Below the pieces are notes generated by a model. It did not search any database. It saw only the letters and a list, made by a program, of their open reading frames with translations, and had not been told where the DNA came from. From the NCBI GenBank assembly GCA_963573305.1, contig OY754327.1, positions 143,694,855 through 143,758,854 on the forward strand: a stretch of 64,000 nucleotides of DNA. The letters run 5' to 3'. This document shows, piece by piece, positions 20,684-27,852 of the stretch (positions are counted from its first letter, which is position 1; each line of letters opens with the position of its first letter). The stretch comes from Pyrrhosoma nymphula (lineage: Eukaryota; Arthropoda; Insecta; Odonata; Coenagrionidae). The translations under genes and the position numbers were made by a program.

Positions 20684-23600
20684 CTTGAATGAATTTCAGG
20701 GGTAGTGTATTTTGTGATAAAAGAACTCAAATGAACTCAAAGTTGAGAGAGAGAAAGAGGATTGCTGCACTGCTACAGAGTCATAAGGCCATTTTACTCG
20801 GGGCACGAAATTGCACAACTTCAAACTGCATTTTTTCTCAATCGGGCGTGCAATCATTTTTGAATTAGAGCAGAAGCTATTTTGCCACCTCGCGTTCATG
20901 CATTCACACATGCGTTCTTTCAATTCACGGCTTTATACCATGCAATTTGAAATGCACGTTCGAACGTACATCAGATTGTACGTGCCCCGTGTAAGACGGG
21001 CTATGGCAAAGGGAGAAGAACTTCATATGTTGTGCCAGATATAGTTTGCGTTACACTGGAATTGGAATGGAACTTGGCAACGGAACCTACTATGTGAGTT
21101 CCATACCGGTGAACCATTTTTTAATGAATTACTAACTTTTTCTTAAAAATTTTTTATTGACAAATGTTTGTTATGAATGAAATATTGTAAAAACTTGTCA
21201 TGTATGGTGATGTATGCATTATATTTGTGAGAATGCAGAACCATTAATAAAATGAAATGTTTTCTTTTTTAATTTCGAATTAATTAGAATTTTTCACTAT
21301 GGGAAACATTCTTGTACCTATAGTAAATATTTGTGCTATAGAAATATTGCTATTTCCTATAGGAAACCTTTTTCCATTGTCAAATATTCATGCTATAGGG
21401 TTATTTCTCATAACTATAGGGTTATTTCTCATGCCTATAGGAAAATATTCGTGCTATAGGAAAATTTCTCATCCCTATAGGAAAATTTCTCGTTCCTATA
21501 GGAAATTTCTCGTTCCTATAGGAAAATATTCGTCCTATAGGAAAATTTCTTGTTCCTAAAGGAAAATACTCGTCCTATAGGAAAATTTCTCATTCATATA
21601 GGAAAATTTCTTGTTCCTATAGGAAATTTCTCGTTCCTATAGGAAAATATTCGTCATATAGGAAAATTTCTCATTCCAATAGGAAAATTTCACATTCCTA
21701 TAGGAAATTTCTCGTTCCTATAGGAAAATATTCGTCCTATAGGAAAATTTCTCGTTCCTATACCAAACACCCTGGCAAAAAAAAATTAATGGTTTTAGTG
21801 AATGTTATCCTGCTTGAAGTGGAAAACAATAAGGCTGAATAATGGTAGGGCTCATTCTTTGCAATTGTAACACAATGTAACTTCTTGAAATAGAAATGCA
21901 ATTTTTGGCGGTGAACTACACAAATGTAGATTTCTACGCATGGGGCATGCAACATCACATATGAGTATAACATACATATAAAGTATACATAAAAATTGCA
22001 AACTGAAATAAATTTGCTGCATTTATACTCTTTTGCAATCATTTGCAAGTAATTCATGACATGTAACATAGAAGTACGCAGATATTCATGAACATTTTTT
22101 CGGAAACTGTGCCAAAGCTCAATAATTGTCACATTATGAACAATCATTAGTTTAAAGTAATAAAAACCAATAATATAATGCCTAAAAGAGAAGGAGTTGT
22201 CATGAAATTGCAGCAATGCCACTGATCTTCTTGGCGGAGCTTCTGAAAGAGCAAGGTGATACTGAAGGCATGCTGAGGCAGCTTAATCTTCGACAGAGGA
22301 TAAGACCACTGGCAGGACCTCGCCATCGGTATGCAGAAGATAGATTATTTAATATTGTGTCTCGATGTGTTTGAGAGACCTCTGGCACTCAGTGCATCGT
22401 ATTCCTGTCATTGAATTTTACGGAGGCACTTGGAGCTTTCCTTCCTACTGCCTACGGCTTCTGGTGCCGCTAGTAGAAGTTAGCATAAATAGTGAGAAGA
22501 AATGCTAATAATTTAAATTTCAAAGAACCATTGTACCAAATAAAGACTAAAAAGTAGAAAATAATAATCTGTAAAAAATACTTTTTTTTTTTAACTACGC
22601 ATATATTCAAATGTACTAAAAAGAAAAAAATAATTCTTTCATTACTCGGAAAATAAAAAGCGTGGGCGCTTTTTCTTAATCAACATCCAAACTCTGTCAT
22701 TTATATCAATATCTATTCCACAAGGTGGGTGCTTTAAATTTTTTGTACACTTGAATATAAGCGTGGTTTAAAAAAAAAAATGTTTTTTACATATTATTAT
22801 TAACCTTATAAGGACTAGCGTACATTTTAATGTACACAGGAATGAGAGGTCCATTTGCCATGCGTGACTAAAAATGCATGCTGGATTTGTTATTTAACCC
22901 TATGAGTGTAGAGCAGTGACGTACGGATGGGGGGGGGGGGGGTTTAAGGTTTTAAACCCTCCAAAAACATGTTTACCTGAATTCGTTTCATTCGTTTACC
23001 TGAACTTGCATTAAGAATTTTGCTAATTGGGCTGAAAAATATAGTTGAATTGTCTTCACGAAAAGAGAATGTTAATTCAATTATTGCTTTAGTGAATAAT
23101 AATCTAAATATCATTTTATGATGATGCACATAAATATTAATGAACCCCCGCAGAAGTCAAAACCCCCTCCAGAAGTCTATCCTGCATACGTGGTGTAGAG
23201 CATCAAAGACAAAATCCATGCAAAATTTGCCCAGCTACCTCAATGAGAAATGCATTATAAAATTTGAAAACCGGACCTATATATGAAAAGTTACATCGAC
23301 ATGTAACCTGAGGAAAAAAAAGAATAAAACATAAAAGATGAATTCTTTCTTCATTACTTACGTTTACCTATTGTTATATGTATTTACATATATAAAAACA
23401 AAGTTGCTGAGAGTGACGTGGAGACTTGTTGGAAAAATTGCCAACGTTTCTGTGAGCAACGTTGGCACTTGTACAGTTAAACCCATATATGTCTGTCTGT
23501 CATATGGAATGTATTTCTTTTCTTCTGGAGAACATCTCTTGTGCTAGCTGGGTACAGTTTCTACCAAATACCCTAAAATAAATCCAGCCAGCAGTGCCTT

Positions 23601-26600
23601 CAGCAGGCATTTTAATCAGTACAAGATTGGTTAACGTAAATAGAAAACTGTGAAATATAATGTCCTAAAATACTTTTTCAACTGTATGAACATTTTGCTC
23701 CGGCAAGGCCTGTATCAACATTCAAAGTGAAAGAAGACAGCTGAAAAGTTTAATTTTGCGAAATCACTACCGTATGAATACAGAGGATCTGGGTTCCCAT
23801 CCTAAACCTAGAGAATAATTCTTTTCGGTGAAATTAGCATTCTCATGCAGATCCTCAAACGGTGACTCCCTCTATAGTTCTCCTCTATCATGGCAAGTTC
23901 CTCGGCACTAAGTATATTTCATAACTTTACATTGAAAGCAATCCTCTGAGAGACAGCCAAAGAAAGCCCTTTGGGGAATACGTAGATAAGATTTTCCCAA
24001 ATATGTGGTTGAATCATTTTATCAACACTTACGACTCTGTATGCTTTTCTACCAAAGGAATAACAACAAATTATTTTATATGAAAATGTGAGATTCTGAA
24101 ATTTCTAGATTTTTAAGCAAGCAAGATTTGAGAGAGGCCAAAGGAAGTTGAAACAGAATTAAGCCAAAAGCTTTCTTTTCAGTGTCTCATTTGGAGGCCA
24201 AAAAAGATAACATGATGATTGCAATACATGACAGAGAAAAAATTATTGAGGCTGCTTCATAAACAGAACATTTTAATTAGTGTTTTCATTGTGACATGGT
24301 TACTTATATGGCCACCTCCTTGAAGTCAGAAACCTTATCACCTACCTGACAGACACTAAAGCAACATGCATTACCTTTCAAATTGCATTTATCCTTCCAT
24401 GTACTGGGTATATCCAGTACATATATGGAAGGATAAGGAAATATTTTATTTGTGTATTAAATGCTATTAATTGCTACATTAGTCTTTTTCTGTAGTGTAA
24501 GATCTCTTTTGCCCGATGTTCTATTTATGGCATTAAAATATTTAGGTCCTTGTTGGTTATGATTTTTGGGTGACTTGCCGGGCATGGGGAGTAATAAAGG
24601 CCAGACATCTACACAGCAGATAGGGGGAAGGCCCTGAAATAAGGTAGGTACATATTGCAAGAATGTTTGATTTGCAGCAGTTGGAGACAAAATGATGGAA
24701 AGAAGGATTACTGGGAATACAGCTCCAAGATACAGAGATGTACTGCAACCTAAGAAGCAGCTGACTCCAGAAAAGTAAACGGCCATACATGATGAGTTGT
24801 CTATAAATAAATTTCCTTATCTAAAACCTTGTGATTGAATTTTGACATTTATAAGTTAGCAACTCCTTAGGTCTTATCTGTACTTCCAACCCTAGGAAGC
24901 AAGGGAATGTAAATGGATGTTTGAAAATTACCATCTACTAAATGGCAATAATGACAGAATTATGCTACTCTTTATGAATCTGACCTGATTTTGTTTTAAC
25001 TGGTTGAGTCATCAAAAGTGGCATTTTAAGACATAGGTTCCCTTATATGCTGACATACACCCACTCCCCAATTAACGCTGTTCCACTTAGCGCTGTTCTG
25101 CATTAGTGCTGAAAATATTTTAAGACCCTATTCCAGTTTAACGCTCTCCGGTTACGCATTAACGCTCTTGAAAATCCTGTGATGTGAAGCGATCACTTCG
25201 CCCCGCGCACCCATCGCCTGTCAGAACTGTATTCTGCTACTAGTTTTTTTTTACTGAAAGAGACAATCGTAGACAAAAAAGCTTTCATTACTAAATATTC
25301 TGTACAATACAGTGTATAAAAGGAAGAAAAACGATTTCATAAAAGCTTTCGTCATTACCACATAATGGAATTAATTGATGAATGAACCTTTCGACTGTGT
25401 TCTGAGCATGTTTACAAGTTTTTTTGTTGTGTCTTTGGCAGCAATGATAGAAAAGGGAAAATATTCACCTCCTCAGATTTTCAATGTTGATGAGACTGGA
25501 TTGTTCTGGAAAAGGATTCCACCCAGAACATCTATTTCAATGGAGGAAAATCAATTCCAGGGTTCAAAGTTTCAAAGGATAGACTTACATTATTTGTTAG
25601 GTGGAAATGCTGCTGGGGATTTTAAGCTTAAACCAATGATTGCTTATCATTCGGAAAACACTATGGCTCTTAAAGGTTGCCATAAGCAAAGTTTACCTTT
25701 CCTATAAGAAGGCATGGGTAACCACTGCAGTATTTGAAAACTGGTTCACGACCTATTTCTGCCCAGCTGTACGAGAGTATGCACTACAACAAGAAAAATT
25801 TAGACTACAAAGCTTTGTTGATATTAGATGACACTCCTGGGCATCCAAGCACTTGGAGTGATTTATGTTCTGAGGTTAAGGTTGTTTACTTACCTCGGAA
25901 CATAACATCGATTCTACAGCCTATGGACCAGGGTGTGATTACAACTTTCGAGGTATACTATTTAAGGGAGATTTTCAACCAAGCTGTAGGGCAACTGAGG
26001 GTGAAGGCGGCATGAGCTTAAAGGAATTTTGGCAGAGTTATAATATCTGACAGGCCATTGAAAACATATCAAAATCTTGGGGTGAGGTCTACGAAAAAAC
26101 TATGAATGCTGTTTGGAAAAATCTTGGGGATGACTGTGCGATTGGCTTCCTTGGTTTTGATATACCTGAGGAAATCATTAATGAAACAGTTGACCTTGCA
26201 CGCATGAATGGTTAAGATGAAGTGGAGGCTCAAGACATTCAGGACCTGATTGAGGCTAATAAAGAATTAACTGATGTAGAACTATTAAAAATGCAAAAGC
26301 ATTGGAAAATGGAAGAGCGGAGCGAAGATGTGAGGCATCACTGATAAAAGAACTGCTCTCCTACTATCTTTTTCAATAAGTTTTTTTCATAGGGTTAGCT
26401 TGCCTAAAGAAATTCATATTGAAGATATAAGTACTTAGAGATTATAATAAATTATAGAGTAATATTACTCAAGTAGTAATTAGGGATATGCCTCAAACCT
26501 CATACCAGATATTTGACATTCAGATCGCCAAGATAATTTAAGCTAAAGTTGAAAGTCTTTAAAGCATTAAACATTAATTGGAAAATCTGCGGCGACATAT

Positions 26601-27164
26601 TTTCCTAGCCAAGCAATATCAAATACTGGAGAGTATAACAATTGTGCTTTAGCTCTTTGACCCGAATCTATACATCTCATTAATGAGATTATATAATATT
26701 ATGAAATAGTGTAGTATCATTTTATAAACAGTTACGTTAAAAGAAATGCGCTTACTGCCTCCCAGTGAAGTAACAGCGAGACACTTACGAGAGTTCCATT
26801 GAACTGACTAGGTCGCCGATACCATTGATTTGGACTGGAGACACTTCCATTTTCAGGGCATGTGCACAAATGATCCATCAGGCCGTTACAGTAAAGGAAA
26901 CATTTATTTGACAAGTTTGCTTTTTGTTGGGCTTGCAAACGTATTTTAACGACATCAAAGGGTGTCACTGAAATATTAATTGTATAAATCAACAATTCCT
27001 TTTGACAGAATAATAATTGTTCTAATATTGACGTCCCACAGATACCAATATTTCTTACTTATCATAGATGTCACGAGAGCTCCCACGCATGAAGCACCCA
27101 TTTGTTGGAGAGGTGTGATCCTGAACCGAGGATCGTCGGGGTTGATTACCTCATCAGATGCCAT
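8900..27164 (-). CDS. SLC25A40: mitochondrial carrier, SLC25A39/SLC25A40 family (whole gene, 7 exons)
   Basis: Coding exons in order: 27164-27059, 26967-26789, 18442-18145, 16539-16441, 15962-15865, 15784-15703, 9159-8900; 1122 nt, 373 residues plus stop, all junctions in frame. The three mitochondrial-carrier repeats each show the PX[DE]XX[KR] signature: PFDVVK (residues 38-43), PLELVR (178-183), PFDVVK (268-273). Family-specific stretches include ITPLQQM, CNGLMDHLC, LWSGL, MRDVPFSAIYWLNYE and APACAIMIS, which closely resemble vertebrate SLC25A40/SLC25A39, inner-membrane importers of glutathione; Drosophila Shawn and Tyler are fly relatives. The first matrix loop has four cysteines (58, 62, 70, 72), resembling the cysteine loop through which SLC25A39 senses iron-sulfur status. 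The C-terminus extends about 25 residues past the usual end. Divergent from CEP152. The SLC25A39 versus A40 split is vertebrate, so this could be co-orthologous to both. Confidence 0.93.
9953..10091. mobile_element. short fold-back MITE
   Basis: The left end GGTGTCACCCGCAAGCACAC mirrors the right end (reverse complement GGAGTCACCCGCAAGTGCAC). Both continue into ATTAGTGxGATATTCCACAGAGGAA, giving about 45-bp arms. A stretch right of it (to about 10133, GGCTAGTCCCGGTATC) recurs at 18090-18110, so it belongs to a wider family that includes the fold-back SINE at 17908-18052. Lies in carrier intron 6. Confidence 0.7.
10886..12085 (-). pseudogene. Penelope-like RT / GIY-YIG endonuclease ORF, 5'-truncated
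   Basis: A 399-residue open frame. The N-terminal half is the RT palm: DGTAMGSPLSPVVANIFME (about residues 44-62), the catalytic LRYVDDTFVIW (about 79-89) and a DGRLPFLDVEV segment. A Lys/Arg/Glu-rich linker follows. The C-terminal half holds a GIY-YIG nuclease: GVYEIPCSCG, then KYVGQTKR and RLSEHRR, in Penelope style with cysteines between the GIY-like and YIG-like motifs. Full-length Penelope proteins are about 800 residues, so the N-terminal half, including RT fingers, is missing. The frame is otherwise intact, unlike most TE genes here. Sits antisense within carrier intron 6, in the same orientation as the gene. Confidence 0.9.
12092..12510 (+). repeat. inverted copy of the Penelope-like 3' end
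   Basis: The plus strand here equals the reverse complement of about 10740-11177 with few differences. It encodes an 86-residue copy of the ORF C-terminus (from SAVAEHAFSNPGH to the same stop) and the 3'-UTR. It is joined to the main copy with no spacer, so transcription through both would form a roughly 400-bp hairpin. Confidence 0.88.
12524..13840. other. no gene seen in this intron stretch
   Basis: AT-rich sequence between the Penelope-like insertion and the right part of pogo-like copy 2. Several short open frames (12769, 13056, 13360) lack any domain or codon bias and I discount them. It may be an older insertion in copy 2, but I see no ends. Confidence 0.4.
15381..15433 (-). mobile_element. 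SINE-like 3' tail, copy 1
   Basis: The minus strand reads CACCCTCTGCCACTTGCC, then TGGCTCGCAGGGT, then TGTAGATG. The same module occurs at 37037-37092 and 43763-43813. This CACCCCxTGCCAC...GGCTTGCAGGGT...TGTAGATG pattern is a common arthropod retroposon tail. Confidence 0.5.
15703..15784 (-). CDS. SLC25A40: carrier exon 6
   Basis: A CTTCCAG acceptor, then ISAILTVPFDVVKTHQQIEM (third carrier signature, residues 268-273), ending phase 1 before GTCAGT. Too short for a simple ORF scan, but the reading frame joins both neighbours exactly. Confidence 0.92.
15865..15962 (-). CDS. SLC25A40: carrier exon 5
   Basis: A CACCAG acceptor completes Ala, giving AIYWLNYEALKNTFSQ, then NPSFGFSFFAGSVSGS at the start of the third repeat. 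Donor GTAAGT. Confidence 0.92.
16441..16539 (-). CDS. SLC25A40: carrier exon 4
   Basis: A TAAACAG acceptor, then TGQAVKSLIQYEGIFGLWKG and PTLMRDVPFS, ending in phase 1 before GTGAGT. This is the end of the second repeat leading into helix 4. Confidence 0.92.
16997..17157. mobile_element. small piggyBac-type MITE
   Basis: Left end TTGACACATTCACTGCTACG; reverse complement of right end TTAACCCATTCAGTGCTATG. The right end carries the TTAACCCATTCA start shared with the full piggyBac at 2571-6131. The left TTAA has decayed to TTGA. It is 161 bp long, with a GCCCGCCCATxxATGGGC stem-like interior. Lies in carrier intron 3. Confidence 0.6.
17908..18052. repeat. fold-back pair of tRNA-derived SINE heads
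   Basis: Arms of about 53 bp face each other (17908-17960 and 17999-18052). Each carries a pol III B-box-like sequence: GGGTTCAAATCCC on the plus strand at 18011-18023 and its near-complement at 17937-17948. The B box is followed by TAAxGxAAATGATTTTTCCTCTGTGG. Inner arms around CACCGAGTGCTTT/AAAGCACTCGG extend the stem, so the whole segment is one long hairpin. There is no acceptor stem or A box good enough to call a tRNA gene. Confidence 0.65.
18145..18442 (-). CDS. SLC25A40: carrier exon 3
   Basis: Starts DAFAKIARNEG after a CTAG acceptor, through helices 2-3 (LWSGLSPTLVLAMPTTVIYF) and the second signature SPLELVRTKMQ, ending YRG before GTAAGT (phase 1). The preceding intron is 8.3 kb and contains most of the repeats in this gene. 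Confidence 0.93.
18635..18798. mobile_element. 164-bp hairpin insertion with 12-bp target duplication
   Basis: GTCTTAAATGTT is found at 18623-18634 and 18799-18810. The inserted DNA has a short unpaired left piece (to about 18670). The rest is an inverted repeat with about 60-bp near-perfect arms (TGCATTTTCCGG... CAGTTTTGCTGG) around a tiny loop at about 18730-18738. The combination of 12-bp duplication and inverted copy resembles the structure of the Penelope-like insertion nearby, but the sequence is different and non-coding. Confidence 0.75.
19640..19775 (-). mobile_element. tRNA-like SINE fragment
   Basis: On the minus strand GGGCCCTGGTTCGAATCCCC (19710-19729) contains a consensus pol III B box (GGTTCGAATCC). 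Upstream lies a weak A-box-like GGCAACGTG region. No intact cloverleaf could be drawn. Confidence 0.45.
20256..20412. repeat. palindromic minisatellite, block 1
   Basis: Irregular tandem copies of a unit with core TTTCCTATAGGAAA, itself self-complementary, spaced by ATAATTT or CAATTTT-like linkers. The same core builds the larger block at 21290-21770. Confidence 0.8.
20440..20535 (-). mobile_element. tRNA-derived SINE head
   Basis: The minus strand has TGGCTCAGTGGTCAGAG (20485-20503), a near-consensus pol III A box. About 20 nt later comes GGTCCCTGGATCTCATCC (20448-20465), a diverged B box. The spacing is shorter than, but compatible with, a decayed tRNA-derived promoter. It lies between the two minisatellite blocks. 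Confidence 0.5.
20646..20682. repeat. (TA)n microsatellite
   Basis: About 18 uninterrupted TA units. Confidence 0.95.
21290..21770. repeat. palindromic minisatellite, block 2
   Basis: More than 20 tandem units of 18-21 bp, best represented by CCTATAGGAAAATTTCTCGTT with variants ending ATATTCGT. Each unit is centred on TTCCTATAGGAA, so every unit can form its own small hairpin. The left part (21290-21440) is more diverged and the right part nearly uniform, as expected if the array grows from one side. Open frames across it are an artefact of the repeat. Confidence 0.9.
21771..22913. other. no gene seen in this intron stretch
   Basis: AT-rich carrier-intron sequence. A plus-strand stretch at 22210-22370 (AELLKEQGDTEGMLRQLNL...) looks mildly protein-like but matches no family I know and has no second supporting segment. 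A TTAACC start at about 22800 resembles a piggyBac end without a partner. Confidence 0.4.
22914..23192. mobile_element. hAT-type MITE with G-tract end
   Basis: GTGTAGAG at 22906-22913 and 23193-23200 forms an 8-bp target-site duplication, the hAT length. The left end CAGTGACGTACGGATGG and the reverse complement of the right end (CACGTATGCAGGAT) are imperfect inverted repeats of the CAGTGGCGTA type. An uninterrupted G run follows at about 22930. Confidence 0.7.
23193..25060. other. no gene seen; one hairpin
   Basis: AT-rich carrier-intron DNA. The only clear structure is the hairpin at 24389-24436. Short open frames at 23338 and 24457-24790 have no recognisable domain. Confidence 0.4.
24389..24436. 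repeat. nested hairpin
   Basis: Outer arms TTATCCTTCCAT / ATGGAAGGATAA enclose inner arms GTACTGG / CCAGTAC around GTATAT. Confidence 0.8.
25060..26345 (+). pseudogene. Tigger/pogo-type transposase remnant
   Basis: The left end near 25065 (CCACTCCCCAATTAACGCTG, then repeated TTAGCGCTG/TTAACGCTC) resembles a Tigger terminal repeat. Downstream pieces in changing frames carry the DDE domain: IFNVDETGLFWKRIPP (25477-25525), LGGNAAGDFKLKPMIAYH, LILDDTPGHPS (25816-25850) and LPRNITSILQPMDQGVITTF (25890-25950). The first two catalytic aspartates (DETG and LILDD) are visible, and the LPxNxTSxLQPMDQGVI block is diagnostic. Frameshifts near 25706 and 25750 and a stop at 26013 disable it. The N-terminal HTH domains and the right terminal repeat are not seen. 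Lies in carrier intron 2, antisense to the gene. Confidence 0.85.
26346..26788. other. intron sequence, nothing recognised
   Basis: AT-rich DNA between the Tigger remnant and carrier exon 2; no repeat ends or coding signal. Confidence 0.4.
26789..26967 (-). CDS. SLC25A40: carrier exon 2
   Basis: A TTTCAG acceptor joins to complete Met36, then TPFDVVKIRLQAQ (first carrier signature) and the cysteine-bearing matrix loop (C58, C62, C70, C72), ending GTL before GTAAGT. It is separated from exon 1 by a 91-bp intron. Confidence 0.92.
27059..27164 (-). CDS. SLC25A40: carrier exon 1 (start codon)
   Basis: Encodes residues 1-35 plus one base: MASDEVINPDDPRFRITPLQ..., ending in the first transmembrane helix. 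The donor is A|GTAAG and phase is 1. The ATG at 27164 is the first in frame. A good GTAAGTGG donor on the minus strand near 27223 and a possible acceptor just before the ATG suggest a short 5'-UTR intron. That intron is inference. Confidence 0.9.
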
Positions 27165-27738
27165 GACTGGTGTTTAAAGCTAAATTGTAGCACTTCGGCA
27201 GAAAACCAAGGACACCACTTACAAGATGTGTTAAATCAAACTTTACACCCAATAAAAGTAGCCGATACTCGGTTCTCCGCTCATCATTTCTAGAAAATTC
27301 ACGTGGGCGTAGAATGGGAGATAATCATCACGTATTAATTTCGAATATCAAAAATTATATTTTTCCAGAATAAAAACATATCCAATCTTCCACCATGACC
27401 GCCGGGAAATTGGTTGCGATTCGCTGTTATTTCGGTGTTTTGGTAAACATGAATTTCTCGATAGAGGGTAGCACCAAGCAGGGCTCTAATGAGCGCGGGA
27501 CTCTACGCTTTTCTGTGTGATATTTGTGCGATGTAAACAAACTGAAGTTTACAGAAATTCGAGTGAAGTGAAAAGGAAGTTTTTGTGATTTGCATTATCT
27601 TATGCTTCGTTTGTTTAACTGTTACTGTGCAGCCTTAATTTCCCTGGTTATGTTCCTCATCATGACTGATAATGTGACATCTATTCGAATTGTTAATGCA
27701 GAATGTATTGCTGACAATTGATTTTGCGATCTTATAAT
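27165..27738. promoter_or_regulatory. shared divergent promoter region of the carrier gene and CEP152
   Basis: There are 574 bp between the two start codons, which point away from each other. The region is free of recognisable transposons and richer in CpG (27400-27560) than the surrounding introns. It includes a candidate minus-strand 5'-UTR donor near 27223. No TATA box is placed convincingly for either gene. Bidirectional use is inference from geometry. Confidence 0.6.
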
Positions 27739-27852
27739 ATGGAAGGCCCTGGAATAAGTCTGTTTCAAGGATCTGATTCCTTGGAGATAGCTAATAACCA
27801 GGAAGAGGAGGAAAATGAAGCTTTAGAGGACGAAAGAAGGAGGAATGATGAA
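27739..27852 (+). CDS. CEP152: CEP152 exon 1 (start codon)
   Basis: MEGPGISLFQGSDSLEIANN, then an acidic EEEENEALEDE run; 38 codons, phase 0, donor GTAAGT. The ATG at 27739 is chosen because upstream in-frame codons have no ATG. Confidence 0.85.

Noticed and set aside
21290..21770. CRISPR-like array of palindromic repeats
   Set aside because: Units are contiguous variants of one 18-21-bp sequence with no unique spacers, and the context is a eukaryotic intron.
21758..22222. 154-residue minus-strand open frame
   Set aside because: Composition reflects AT-rich sequence; unusually rich in His/Tyr/Phe/Cys with no recognisable motif and no conserved partner.
22200..22370. Possible transposase fragment (AELLKEQGDTEGMLRQLNL)
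   Set aside because: Single short segment with no supporting neighbouring motif or terminal repeats.
23745..23850. tRNA-like B box (GGATCTGGGTTCCCATCC)
   Set aside because: No A box upstream at a usable distance and no repeat partner in the window.
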